Under the pieces are notes generated by a model. The model was not told the origin of the DNA. It did not search any database and saw only the letters and a list, made by a program, of their open reading frames with translations. The translations under genes were made by a program, and so were the position numbers. This document shows, one piece after another, positions 8,265 through 17,017 of a stretch of 64,000 nt of DNA (positions are counted from its first letter, which is position 1; each line of letters opens with the position of its first letter). The DNA is from Flavobacteriales bacterium (GTDB lineage Bacteria > Bacteroidota > Bacteroidia > Flavobacteriales_F > PHOS-HE28), in assembly GCA_016702645.1 (NCBI GenBank), contig JADJDP010000017.1:38182-102181 (forward strand), written 5' to 3'.

Positions 8265-11200
8265 CTACTCCACCATCAACTTGCCAGTGGTCGTGAGCGA
8301 TCCGTTCACCACTTGATAGAAGTACATGCCCATCGCGTGGTCGGCAACGTGCCAATCGATCCGATGCTCCGTTCCGTTCGGCATACCTTCGAACAGCACG
8401 GGTAGTTCGGCTCCGTTCATGGCGAAGAGCCGCACCGAGAGGCGTTCGTTCACGTCAAGGCCGCTGAGAACGATCGCCGTTGCATCATGGAACGGGTTCG
8501 GAAAGGCGTGCGCTGAAATGCCCGATACCACTTCGACCGGCTCATCGTTGGTGTCCCACAGCATGCGCGGTGTGCCTGGACAAACAAGGTAACCACTGTT
8601 CATGGCACCTCCTTGGTAGCCGTTGTTCACGTTGGTGAGCGCGGTGCTCAACGTTGCGAGCGGGTATGCGGTCGAGCAGCCCCCGATCACCTGTTCTGCG
8701 GTGGTGACCAATTGATCCACCGTCCAACCGGCGAAGGTGCCCGAAGCCACCAGCATGTTCTTCAACAACACATCGGAGCTGCTGAAGGCGGGGTTGAGCT
8801 CATCGAGACGAACGGCCAACTTCAAGGACACGATCTGGCCAACCAACGTATTGGCCGGTGTCGTCGGGTTGACCGTGGTGCCTGCTGGAAGCAATACCGG
8901 CATGCCATAGGTGGGCAATGCCGTGATCACAGCCGCGGCTGTTGTGAAACGCATGAGCCTTGTACCACAACCGATGGTGAGGTAGTTGGGTGCCGGGAAT
9001 GCCGTTGCCCACTGGCTGGACATGTACCCCGCTGCGTTGTAGGCGGTGGCCGTTGCACCCCACGTTCCTTGAGCTTCGGTACGCGTGCCGGTACAGTTGA
9101 GGCTTGGGAGGGTGATCGTCGTCGTGCAGGAGGCCGTGCAGCCGTTCGCTCCAGTGACGGTGGCCGTGTAGCTACCGGAAGCGCTCACCGTGACCGTGGC
9201 TGCGGTCTGCACCGGTGTGGTGTTCCATGAATACGTGTACGGTGAAACTCCACCGGAAGCCAGCACCGAAACCGATGCGTTCGTTGCGTTGTTGGAGCAG
9301 GTCGCCACCGGGGAAGCCTTGACCGTGACGGTCGTGGCTCCCGATGTGCTGGAACATGCACCGGATGCCACCACCACCGTGTATGCACCACCCAAGGTGG
9401 CCGTGTAGCTGCTGCTCGTAGCGCCACTGATCGTTACACCATCACGACGCCAGACGTAGGTAAGACCCGTTCCGGTGTTCGCGTTGAGCACCACACTGCT
9501 CCCACTACAGAAAGCCGTGCTGCCCGCTGCGCTGATCGTTGCCGTTGGCACCGTGCTTGCCGTAACAGTCGTGCCAGCCGATGTTGTGGAACACCCACCA
9601 CCCGTGATAACCACGGTATAGGTACCGGTCGTGGTTGCAGTGTAATTGGTGCCCGTCGCTCCACTGATGGTGGTACCGTCCTTCTTCCACACATAGGTGT
9701 ATCCGGTGCCGGTGTTGGCGCTCAAAAGCACACTACCACCGGTGCAGAAGCTCGTACTTCCCCCAGCTGTGATCGTTGCCGTTGGGGCGGCGTTCACCAC
9801 TACGGTGGTAGCTGATGAGGTAGTGGAGCATCCCCCGTTGGAAACAACGACGGTGTAGCTGCCTGCCAGCGTTGCGGAATAACTGCTGCTCGTGGCTCCA
9901 CTGATGGTCGTCCCGTTCCGCTTCCACACGTACGTGTAACCAGTTCCGGTGCTCGCGTTCAGCGAGACACTGCTGCCGGAGCAGAACGTGGTGGCTCCAC
10001 CGGCACTGATCGTGGCGGTAGGTGCGGTGCTCACCGTCACCGACGTGGCCGCCGATGTGGTGGAGCAACTTCCGCTCGTAACAACCACCGTGTACGAGCC
10101 GGTCGAGTTCGCCGTGTAACCGCTGCTCGTGGCACCGCTGATGGTGGTTCCGTTCATCTTCCACACGAACGTGTATCCCGCGCCCGTTGTGGCGGAGAGG
10201 ACAACGCTACCACCGGAACAGAAGCTGGTGGCACCGCCCGCCGTAATTGTTGCGGTCGGTGATGCGGTCACAGTAACCGACACGGCCGAAGTCGTGGTCG
10301 CGCAACCACCGCTGGTGATCACCACGGTGTAACTACCCGCCAGTGTGGCGTTGTACGTGCTGGATGCAGCTCCACTGATGGTGGTGCCGTTCCTCTTCCA
10401 TACGTAGGTGTATCCCGTTCCAGTGCTCGCGGTCAAAGTGACGCTCCCGCCTGCGCAGAACGTGGTGGCACCACCCGCAGTGAGCGTGGCTGCCGGCGCG
10501 CTCGTCACCGTCACCGTGGTTCCGGCGGAGGTGTTCGCACATCCACTGATAGTGATCACCACGGTGTACACACCACCCTGTGTGGCCGTGTAGCTGCTCG
10601 CTGTAGCGCCGCTGATGGTGGCTCCGTCCTTCTTCCACAAATAGGTGTATCCCGTGCCGGTGGTCGCGCTCAACACAACACTTCCGCCGGAGCAGAAGCT
10701 CGTCGCACCACCTGCGGTGATCGCAGGTGTCATGGACGTGCTGGTACCCACGCACTGGCAGGAGCTGTTCCAGGTATCACCCGTCGTGCATGCATTGTTG
10801 TCATTGCAGGCGGTACCCGGCAAGGCGGTACCACCCACCGTACCAGCGCAATCCACCTGCTGGGCAGTGCAACCTGTTCCCGTTACGCGGTAGAAGATCT
10901 TGGAGGAGAACGGATCCACGCTGACGGTGGCACCTTGCAATGTGCCCGCAACATCCTTCCAGCAACCGCTGGGCAGGGTGTAGGTCTGCGCCGTAGTCAG
11001 GTCGTTCGCGTAGAAGATGTGCTGCTGTGCAGGATCGATGGGCGTCACCGTTACACGGTGCAGTTCGATGTTGTCCATCCAGTACTGCGGCTGCGTGTAG
11101 CTGTGGATGAACTGCACCAAGGCCTGATCGGTCATCGTGCTCTGGAAGTACCACTCCATGTCACGACGCTGCGTGTCAAAGGGCACATCGCGGTTGAAAA

Positions 11201-11762
11201 TGGTGTTGGCGTTCACCAACTGGCTCACCCCCTTCACACCGGCGTTCAGGTTGCCGTGGATGTTGCTTTGCAAGCTGAAGCGGAGCCGGTACCACTGTGC
11301 GTTCTGCACATTGAACTGGTCCGGATTGCGCAGGGAGAGCGTGGCGTACTGGCTGTTGTTCGGCAGGTACGCCTTCAGTGCACCATTGTCCAAGTAGGTG
11401 AGATCGCGGGTGATCACCGCGTTGTAAGGAAAACCGCCCCAACCGGTCGCATTGGTCGTGAAGGTTCCGTTCACCACCAAGTTGGCGCTCAGTTCGCTCA
11501 GGGTACCGTAGATGTCCTGGCGCAACGGATGGCGGCTGCTGCCCACGTCCTCGCCGAACTGCGCCGCAAAACGTTCCATGCTGAAGAACTCGCGTGTGCC
11601 AGCGGTCTGGTTATGGATCTCGATACTGAGCTCGTTGTAGGGATTGAAGTAGCGATTGTTCGAGAAGCTGCCAAAATCAACGAGGTTGGAACTGTACACG
11701 TGGATCTGGTGCATGGCCTGCTGGTCCTTGCTCATGCAGTACATGATGTTCCCCGAGTACAC
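8265..11762 (-). CDS. Secreted Ig-repeat protein with T9SS sorting domain, C-terminal part
   Basis: C-terminal 1165 residues of a giant secreted protein whose N-terminus is the next entry. It begins with the end of a beta-helix region, then a carbohydrate-binding-like beta-sandwich (SANLVVNGTFTTNATGWGGF), a cysteine-rich linker (CNDNNACTTGDTW), six near-identical 79-residue Ig-like repeats and one SprB-like repeat (SPYTYSWNTTPVQTA). After a further domain it ends in a type A T9SS sorting domain (AFPNPFHDATAIVLSGLDVN to GMYFYQVVNGSLTTTGKLMV). T9SS cargo is exported through the outer membrane and usually anchored or released at the surface. The substrate is unknown. The gene continues upstream across frameshifts near 11775 and 12062. 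Confidence 0.85.
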   Translation of the reverse strand: MYSGNIMYCMSKDQQAMHQIHVYSSNLVDFGSFSNNRYFNPYNELSIEIHNQTAGTREFFSMERFAAQFGEDVGSSRHPLRQDIYGTLSELSANLVVNGTFTTNATGWGGFPYNAVITRDLTYLDNGALKAYLPNNSQYATLSLRNPDQFNVQNAQWYRLRFSLQSNIHGNLNAGVKGVSQLVNANTIFNRDVPFDTQRRDMEWYFQSTMTDQALVQFIHSYTQPQYWMDNIELHRVTVTPIDPAQQHIFYANDLTTAQTYTLPSGCWKDVAGTLQGATVSVDPFSSKIFYRVTGTGCTAQQVDCAGTVGGTALPGTACNDNNACTTGDTWNSSCQCVGTSTSMTPAITAGGATSFCSGGSVVLSATTGTGYTYLWKKDGATISGATASSYTATQGGVYTVVITISGCANTSAGTTVTVTSAPAATLTAGGATTFCAGGSVTLTASTGTGYTYVWKRNGTTISGAASSTYNATLAGSYTVVITSGGCATTTSAVSVTVTASPTATITAGGATSFCSGGSVVLSATTGAGYTFVWKMNGTTISGATSSGYTANSTGSYTVVVTSGSCSTTSAATSVTVSTAPTATISAGGATTFCSGSSVSLNASTGTGYTYVWKRNGTTISGATSSSYSATLAGSYTVVVSNGGCSTTSSATTVVVNAAPTATITAGGSTSFCTGGSVLLSANTGTGYTYVWKKDGTTISGATGTNYTATTTGTYTVVITGGGCSTTSAGTTVTASTVPTATISAAGSTAFCSGSSVVLNANTGTGLTYVWRRDGVTISGATSSSYTATLGGAYTVVVASGACSSTSGATTVTVKASPVATCSNNATNASVSVLASGGVSPYTYSWNTTPVQTAATVTVSASGSYTATVTGANGCTASCTTTITLPSLNCTGTRTEAQGTWGATATAYNAAGYMSSQWATAFPAPNYLTIGCGTRLMRFTTAAAVITALPTYGMPVLLPAGTTVNPTTPANTLVGQIVSLKLAVRLDELNPAFSSSDVLLKNMLVASGTFAGWTVDQLVTTAEQVIGGCSTAYPLATLSTALTNVNNGYQGGAMNSGYLVCPGTPRMLWDTNDEPVEVVSGISAHAFPNPFHDATAIVLSGLDVNERLSVRLFAMNGAELPVLFEGMPNGTEHRIDWHVADHAMGMYFYQVVNGSLTTTGKLMVE
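9311..10734 (-). repeat. Six tandem 237-base repeats encoding 79-residue Ig-like modules
   Basis: Six in-frame copies, each starting like ATITAGGATSFCSGGSVVL, with a core GYTYVWKKDGTTISGATSSS and a closing stretch like YTVVITSGGCSTTSAATSVT. Each has two conserved cysteines, probably one disulphide. The length is 6 x 237 bases within the limits of reading by eye. Copies differ at scattered positions, so the array is old enough to have drifted, but it remains similar enough for recombination or for assembly collapse. Confidence 0.88.
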
Positions 11763-13317
11763 CGTATTGAAGGAGGGACATGGAAAGGTGCGCTCGCACC
11801 GGGTGTGTTGTAGTTGGAGTAGTCAGAAATGGACAACTGGTAAAGGTTGTTGAAGAGCGTGTTGTTCTTCACCTGGTTGCCAGTGCTAACCATCGTGTGG
11901 TCCACATGGATGCCGCTCTTGGAACAGTTGGCCACCGTGTTGTATTCCACCAAGGTGTTCTTGATGCTGATGTTGCCGAAGTAGATCCCATGCGCCACCG
12001 GAAAGAAATTGGTGTACTCCGGTGCGACGCTCTCGATGTTGCCCACCGCGTCCAGCACGATGTTCCTGCGAGGATCATTCCGTCGGCATTGTCGATGGCG
12101 ATGCCACCCCCGTCGTTGAGGATCGCCAGCGGGTTGCGCACCACGTTCCGCTCGGCGAGGGTGTTCTTTTCGATCACCATGCCGATGTACCCCGTGTTCT
12201 GGAAACGGTTGTCCGAAACGACCATGCCCGTTCCATTGCAACGCAGGCCGAAGTAGCCCCAATTGTTCTCACCCAAGCCTGGCCACAGACAGATGTCCGT
12301 GAAGGTGTTGTAGCTGAAGGTGCTGTTGTTGTCCAGCAGGTACACCGCCGTCTGGTAGTTGCGAGTGATGGTGTTGTGATGGATGTTCTGTGTGGCACCA
12401 GTGCTGTAGATAGCGCGCTGGGTATCCTGCATCTTGCAATAGGACACCTCCACGTTGTAGGTTCCGCTCAAGCGCACCGATGCATCGATCTGGTGCTGGA
12501 AGGCGAGGTTGGTAACAATGATGTCGTGGCGCTGGTAACTGAAGTAGATGCCGAAGTCCAACACCGCGGCTTCCACCAGATTGCTGGCGGGATTGGCGTT
12601 GCCGGGACACCAGAAATAGAGCGTGCTGGTGGGACGGTCGTAGAACCACTCGCCAGCGGCATCGAGTTGGGAGAGCTTGTTGCGCAGGAAGTAGCCCCAC
12701 TGTTGTGCCCCGTTGTTGTTCCCTGTGGAAGTGTGCGTGAGCGTAGTGCCGCTATTGGCCGTTACGAAGGCCGTGTCATAGCTCCAGTTCGTGGTGCGCA
12801 GCACCATGGTGGCCCCGTTCCAGTAGCTGCTCCCTTGCGTCAGGGCAGCATCGGTGGTGGAGGTACTGTTGGAAACATCGGTACGCAGCCAACCGGTATT
12901 GGGGTAGCGCGCGAGGTTCTGCATCGTTCCGTTGAAATACACCTGCTTCACAGCAGATGTAACGGTCGCCTTCCAGATGTTGCCGCTGTGCAGTGTCCAG
13001 TTCGTGACCGCCACGCTGCCGCTGATGATCGGCTCTGCACCGGTGCCGTATGCACCGAAGGTGATCTTCGATGCGGTGCTGCCCGAATTGGGAACGTTGA
13101 GTTTCTCACGCCACATGCCGCCGCGTTGGAAGAGGACCTGATCACCCGCGTGCAACGAACTCCCCAAACCGTTCACTTTCGAGATGGTTCTCCACGGGGT
13201 GCTCGTGGATGTCCCATTGTTGGTGTCGCTACCGGACGGCGACACGTAGTACACCGTTGCTTGCACCAGCAGGGGGAACAGGGCCAATGCGGCAAGGAGC
13301 GTTCTGCGGATCTTCAT
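11763..13317 (-). CDS. Secreted beta-helix protein, N-terminal part (same gene as 8265)
   Basis: N-terminal part of the giant protein. The start at ATG 13317 is chosen because it opens a clean signal peptide (MKIRRTLLAALALFPLLVQA); the in-frame longer reading adds an unlikely leader. A right-handed parallel beta-helix follows, typical of pectate-lyase-like folds: YYVSPSGSDTNNGTSTSTPW, GDQVLFQRGGMWREKL and repeated segments such as NIHHNTITRNYQTAVYLLDN and MVVSDNRFQNTGYIGMVIEK. The frame breaks near 12062 (continuing NIVLDAVGNIESVAPEYTNF) and again near 11775, where it joins the 8265 reading. The full protein would be about 1680 residues. Probable role: secreted polysaccharide-binding or -degrading adhesin. 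I cannot name the enzyme activity. Confidence 0.82.
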
Positions 13318-13530
13318 TCGTGGGGAGCAGGTTTCAAATGCGGCGTGAATTTGGCCACAGTACCCCACTTCCTACGCGGCTGAGGATCAAGGGAATTGAA
13401 CAATTCGACCAGTCGGCGAAGTGGCCCGATGGAGCAGGAAGATGGCCGAATGATCCGCCCTGAGATCCGGTCAAATGCGCCTACAAGCCGGTTGGAACGC
13501 TGTTGATAACGTCATGGTATCGGTGGAATA

Positions 13531-13562
13531 AGCGGCCCCGGCGGACGATCCGGGGCCGCTTT
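13531..13562 (-). terminator. Terminator hairpin downstream of creD
   Basis: A perfect 12-bp stem (AAGCGGCCCCGG at 13531-13542, CCGGGGCCGCTT at 13551-13562) with an 8-base loop. It starts just after the creD stop on the minus strand and is followed by a short A/T-rich run. Confidence 0.75.
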
Positions 13563-13567
13563 CCAAG

Positions 13568-14968
13568 CTATTCCCGACCGGCGTTCCAATCGATCCGTCG
13601 GCTCACGGCCATCACCAATGCCAGCACCACGAAGAGACCGATGCTTCCGAAAAGCAACGCGTAATCCTGTTGGTGGATGAGCGCGAACATGAATCCGAAG
13701 ACGAGCAACATGATCAAGCCGAGCAGCTGTGTAGCCCGTTTCACCTTGAAGACGCTCGTGCTGTAGAACACCACCAGACCGATAACGGACACTGCGGAGA
13801 TGATGTACGCGGGACCGAAGCCCAGGTGCTCACTGATCGCGATGAGCAATGTGTAGAAGATGCACAGCGCGAAACCGGCGAGCAGGTATTGGATGGGGTG
13901 GATCCGGAGCTTCTGCAGGACCTCCACGAAGAAGAAGACCAGGAACACGAGCACGATGAGCATGAGGCCGTACTTGCTGGCCCGGGTGTTCTTCTGGTAC
14001 TCGTCCACCGGCTGGATCAAGTACACGCCGAAGGCGCTTTGTTCGATCACCTCACGACGGTTGCCAATGAATTCCTGCGGATACTGACGGTTCAAGTGCA
14101 ACACGGTCCATTTCGCGGTGAAGCCATCGGCGCGAACGTTCGATGTGTCCGGCAGAAAGGCACCGTTGAAGCTGGGGTCCTGCCAGGAGGATGCGCATTC
14201 CACTTTCGTCACCTTGCCCACAGGAACCAAGTTGTACATACTGCTACCGTTGATCCGCAGGTCCACCGTGAACGCCAACGGTTGTGCGATCAACGCCGTG
14301 TCCATGGGCAACGCAGCGCTGAGCCCACTGGAGGTGACATCGTAATTGTCCAAGCCCGGCTCGAAGGTGATCGTGCGATCGCCGATCCGCATGCTCACCT
14401 GTTCCTTGATGCTCCGCAGGTCCGAGATACCGAGGATCACCCGCGCATCCTCCCAGAGCATTTTGTACCCGGTCCTTAAACGCTCACCCCCGACGGCAGC
14501 GAAGGAGCCGGTGAGCTTTGTCTTGCTGGAGTACACGGCCACATCGTAGATGCCGCGGTGCTTCTTGTTGGGATCCAGTGTGGTGGTCACGTTCAGTTCC
14601 TCCGGGAGAAAGTGGGCATGGTGGATGTCAACGCGGGTCTCCATACGGCCGGTTCCATCATTGGCAGCCACTTGCACGGGCACTTCATAAGGAACATCGA
14701 TCACCGGTCCCACGATGGTCTGCACTCCGCCCCATGTGCGGCTCACCTCGGACTCCGCTTCGGCTTTGCGACCTGCACGCTCGCCGATCAGGTCCTGGAC
14801 CATGGCCAGTGGGATCAACAATAGCAGGACAAGAACGACTAACACTATCGCGCGGAAGGTGTAGGATCGCTTGAACCAACTTGCACGGTCCGGTCGTGGA
14901 GCGGGGGGTAGTGTGGCGGGTGGCGGTGGAATGTTCGGGGCGGCGGAGTCGGCGGTTTGGTCGGTCAT
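13568..14968 (-). CDS. creD: CreD family inner-membrane protein
   Basis: A 466-residue CreD homologue. It has a proline-rich N-terminal tail, a first transmembrane helix (IVLVVLVLLLLIPLAMVQDL), a large periplasmic beta-rich domain containing RTWGGVQTIVGPVIDVPYEV and PEELNVTTTLDPNKKHRGIY, and then a cluster of five or so C-terminal helices starting at YGLMLIVLVFLVFFFVEVLQ. CreD is a conserved inner-membrane protein linked in Enterobacteria to the CreBC response and envelope resilience; its molecular activity is unknown. No creBC genes are adjacent. The frame is intact and the length is normal. Confidence 0.92.
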   Translation of the reverse strand: MTDQTADSAAPNIPPPPATLPPAPRPDRASWFKRSYTFRAIVLVVLVLLLLIPLAMVQDLIGERAGRKAEAESEVSRTWGGVQTIVGPVIDVPYEVPVQVAANDGTGRMETRVDIHHAHFLPEELNVTTTLDPNKKHRGIYDVAVYSSKTKLTGSFAAVGGERLRTGYKMLWEDARVILGISDLRSIKEQVSMRIGDRTITFEPGLDNYDVTSSGLSAALPMDTALIAQPLAFTVDLRINGSSMYNLVPVGKVTKVECASSWQDPSFNGAFLPDTSNVRADGFTAKWTVLHLNRQYPQEFIGNRREVIEQSAFGVYLIQPVDEYQKNTRASKYGLMLIVLVFLVFFFVEVLQKLRIHPIQYLLAGFALCIFYTLLIAISEHLGFGPAYIISAVSVIGLVVFYSTSVFKVKRATQLLGLIMLLVFGFMFALIHQQDYALLFGSIGLFVVLALVMAVSRRIDWNAGRE

Positions 14969-15051
14969 GGTGGTCTGGTGGTTCGTCCGGTGGAACGGCG
15001 ACGCGCTTCGACCCGTGTGTTTTTAGCATTCTTTGGGAGGAGGACAAAGAA

Positions 15052-15078
15052 GAAGGCAGGGCTCATGACCCTGCCTTC
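15052..15078 (-). terminator. Terminator hairpin downstream of tRNA-Arg region
   Basis: A 10-bp perfect stem (GAAGGCAGGG / CCCTGCCTTC, 7-base loop). Read on the minus strand it is followed by a pyrimidine- and T-rich run (TTCTTTGTCC). It lies beyond the tRNA-like repeats and upstream of creD. Confidence 0.6.
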
Positions 15079-15194
15079 TATCCGTCTTCCCGATCGGATC
15101 CACCAATGGCCGTCCCGCTGTGGCGGGATGCTCTATCCAGTCTTCGGACACCGCCCCTGTGGCGGGGGGGGGGGGCCGGGCGGGATGCTCACCA
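15079..15194 (-). repeat. Degenerate tandem tRNA-Arg-like fragments
   Basis: Two partial copies of the adjacent tRNA-Arg sequence, on the same strand. Unit 15079-15138 keeps the D-loop segment CTGGATAGAGCA and the variable/T-arm segment CGGCCATTGGT, but its anticodon arm is replaced by TCCCG-CCACAG-CGGGA. Unit 15139-15194 is further decayed and includes a run of twelve G. Unit boundaries share the motif GAAGACTGG. Neither copy can fold as a normal tRNA. They look like slippage or recombination products of the tRNA gene. Confidence 0.6.
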
Positions 15195-15267
<73 letters not shown>

Positions 15268-15293
15268 AACAACGACAAAGGTGGAATGAAAAA

Positions 15294-15315
15294 GAGCCGA
15301 CCTTACGGTCAGCTC
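15294..15315 (-). terminator. Terminator of tRNA-Pro(TGG)
   Basis: On the minus strand: GAGCTGACC, loop GTAA, GGTCGGCTC, then TTTTTC. This is a 9-bp stem with one G-T pair and a U-run, lying immediately downstream of tRNA-Pro. tRNA-Arg therefore probably has its own promoter. Confidence 0.8.
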
Positions 15316-15324
15316 TTCCTCTTG

Positions 15325-15398
15325 TCGGGGCGGCCAGATTCGAACTGACGACCTCCTGCTCCCAAAGCAGGCGCGATACCGGGCTACGCTACGCCCCG
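15325..15398 (-). tRNA. tRNA-Pro (anticodon TGG)
   Basis: A 74-nt cloverleaf on the minus strand: acceptor CGGGGCG/CGCCCCG, anticodon arm CCTGC-TTTGGGA-GCAGG (anticodon TGG), T-arm with TTCGAAT and discriminator A. CCA is not encoded exactly (CAA follows). A -7 box lies at 15412-15419 and a terminator at 15294-15315. Confidence 0.95.
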
Positions 15399-15411
15399 AT
15401 CAATAGGGCGG

Positions 15412-15419
15412 CAAATGTA
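15412..15419 (-). promoter_or_regulatory. Bacteroidota -7 box upstream of tRNA-Pro
   Basis: The minus strand reads TACATTTG, an exact match to the Bacteroidota -7 consensus TAnnTTTG, 13 bases before the tRNA 5' end. A convincing -33 element was not identified. Confidence 0.7.
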
Positions 15420-15495
15420 GGATCTTAATGATGCGCGGGGACAGATCAAGTGGGATTGCCCGAGACGGGCTATCCCTGAAGGGAGGGCTTCAACC

Positions 15496-15598
15496 GACGA
15501 GCGGCGCGCTATCACGCGCCTGCTTCGCCATTCACAGGCCTCGTCCGATCGCGATCGGACCGGCCTTGAATGACGAAGCCGCCTAGCGGCGGCTCGTC
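15496..15598. repeat. Long nested inverted repeat (about 100 bases)
   Basis: Outer arms GACGAGC (15496-15502) and GCTCGTC (15592-15598) enclose a long imperfect hairpin at 15522-15579. Its arms contain GCTTCG, CATTCA, GGCC and GTCCGATCG in matching order and meet at the central CGATCGCGATCG. A smaller stem GCCGCC-TAGC-GGCGGC lies at 15578-15593. There is no U-run, so a simple terminator is unlikely. It lies between tRNA-Ser and tRNA-Pro and no gene was seen in it. It could be a non-coding RNA, a MITE-like element or a chromosomal repeat. Confidence 0.7.
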
Positions 15599-15601
15599 TG
15601 T

Positions 15602-15693
<92 letters not shown>

Positions 15694-15733
15694 GATTACC
15701 ACGCAACATGCGTCCCCTTGGCTATTGGGGTCG

Positions 15734-15741
15734 CAAATATA
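15734..15741 (-). promoter_or_regulatory. Bacteroidota -7 box upstream of tRNA-Ser
   Basis: The minus strand reads TATATTTG, a perfect TAnnTTTG match, 40 bases upstream of the tRNA-Ser 5' end. The same octamer precedes tRNA-Leu at 42164-42171. Confidence 0.7.
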
Positions 15742-15820
15742 GGAGGCCACTTCGTTCGGGAAAGGAAGGAGATCGTGCCGTTAACTTCGGCCCCCTTACA
15801 AGCACAAACCACCACCTATC

Positions 15821-16999
15821 ATGGCTCGTGAAGTCGTCATCGTTTCAGCAGTCCGCACCCCTATCGGCAGCTTCGGCGGAAGCCTCTTGGAAGTACCGGC
15901 CACCCAACTCGGCGCTGCCGTGGTGAAGGCCGCCGTGGAACGTGCGGGCGTAGCTCCAGAGGCGGTGCAGGAAGTGATCATGGGCAGTGTTCTTCAAGCC
16001 AACCTGGGCCAAGCCCCTGCGCGACAAGCGGCCAAATTCGCAGGACTACCGAACGAAGTAGCCTGCACGACCGTGAACAAGGTGTGCGCCAGTGGTATGA
16101 AGGCGATCATGATGGCCGCGCAGGACATCCTCCTTGGCGACGCCGATGTGGTGGTGGCCGGTGGCATGGAGAGCATGAGCCGCACGCCGTACTATGCTGA
16201 AAGCGCACGCTACGGCTATCGCTTCGGTAACGGACAACTGATCGATGGGATCGGGAAGGACGGCCTCACCGATGTGTACCACCAGACCGCCATGGGCGTG
16301 AGCGCGGACAACACCGCGAAAGAGCACAAGATCACCCGCGAGGAGCAGGACGCTTTCGCGATCGAGAGCTACACCCGCGCGGCCAATGCTTGGAAAGCAG
16401 GCAAGTTCAAGGATGAAGTGATCCCCGTGACCGTGAAGACACGAAAGGGTGATGTGGTCTTCGCCGAGGACGAGCAGTTCAAGGCCGCCAACTTCGAGAA
16501 GATCCCCACACTGAAACCGGTGTTCACCAAGGACGGGACCGTGACGGCAGCGAACGCCAGTGCGATCAATGATGGCGCCGCTGCCTTGGTGCTGATGAGC
16601 GCCGAAAAGGCGAAGGAACTCGGCTTGAAGCCGATCGCGAAAGTGCTGAGCTATGCCGATGCTGAACAGGCACCCGAGTGGTTCACCACCACGCCAGCGA
16701 AGGCGGTACCGCGTGCCGTTGAGAAGGCCGGCTTGAAGATGAGCGACATCCAGTTCTTCGAACTGAACGAAGCGTTCTCCGTGGTCGGCATTGCCAACAC
16801 GCGGCTCATGAACCTGGATCCCGCCAAGGTGAACGTGAACGGCGGCGCCGTAGCTCTCGGACATCCGCTCGGTTGCAGCGGCGCGCGCATCATTGTCACG
16901 CTCATCAACGTGCTGAAGCAGAATGGTGCGAAGTATGGCGCAGCTGGGATCTGCAACGGCGGTGGTGGCGCGAGCGCGATGGTTATCGAAGCACTGTAG
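15821..16999 (+). CDS. Acetyl-CoA C-acetyltransferase (thiolase)
   Basis: A 392-residue biosynthetic-type thiolase of normal length. It condenses two acetyl-CoA to acetoacetyl-CoA or cleaves 3-ketoacyl-CoA in the reverse direction. The active-site nucleophile is Cys89 in NKVCASGMKA; His348 lies in ALGHPLGCSG and the second catalytic Cys378 in GICNGGGGASA. The N-terminus REVVIVSAVRTPIGSFGGSL is typical. The frame is intact. A TAACTTCG motif (near TAnnTTTG) lies at 15781-15788, about 32 bases before the start. The NlpC/P60 gene follows by 18 bases and may be co-transcribed. Confidence 0.95.
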   Translation: MAREVVIVSAVRTPIGSFGGSLLEVPATQLGAAVVKAAVERAGVAPEAVQEVIMGSVLQANLGQAPARQAAKFAGLPNEVACTTVNKVCASGMKAIMMAAQDILLGDADVVVAGGMESMSRTPYYAESARYGYRFGNGQLIDGIGKDGLTDVYHQTAMGVSADNTAKEHKITREEQDAFAIESYTRAANAWKAGKFKDEVIPVTVKTRKGDVVFAEDEQFKAANFEKIPTLKPVFTKDGTVTAANASAINDGAAALVLMSAEKAKELGLKPIAKVLSYADAEQAPEWFTTTPAKAVPRAVEKAGLKMSDIQFFELNEAFSVVGIANTRLMNLDPAKVNVNGGAVALGHPLGCSGARIIVTLINVLKQNGAKYGAAGICNGGGGASAMVIEAL

Positions 17000-17017
17000 A
17001 ACTACACACAACCAGCC

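Noticed and set aside
9311..10734. Regular repeats that could be taken for a CRISPR array
   Set aside because: The unit is 237 bases, in frame, encodes an Ig-like module, and has no repeat-spacer alternation and no cas gene nearby.
10935..13383. Long plus-strand open readings (10935-11813 and 12022-13383) opposite the beta-helix/Ig gene
   Set aside because: They are antisense shadows of a GC-rich minus-strand gene: no domain, irregular composition (many H, R, V and A), and the opposite strand gives coherent beta-helix and T9SS motifs.
15163..15174. Run of twelve G as a possible regulatory tract
   Set aside because: It lies in a degenerate tRNA-like copy; homopolymer length is unreliable in a sequence with many indel errors.
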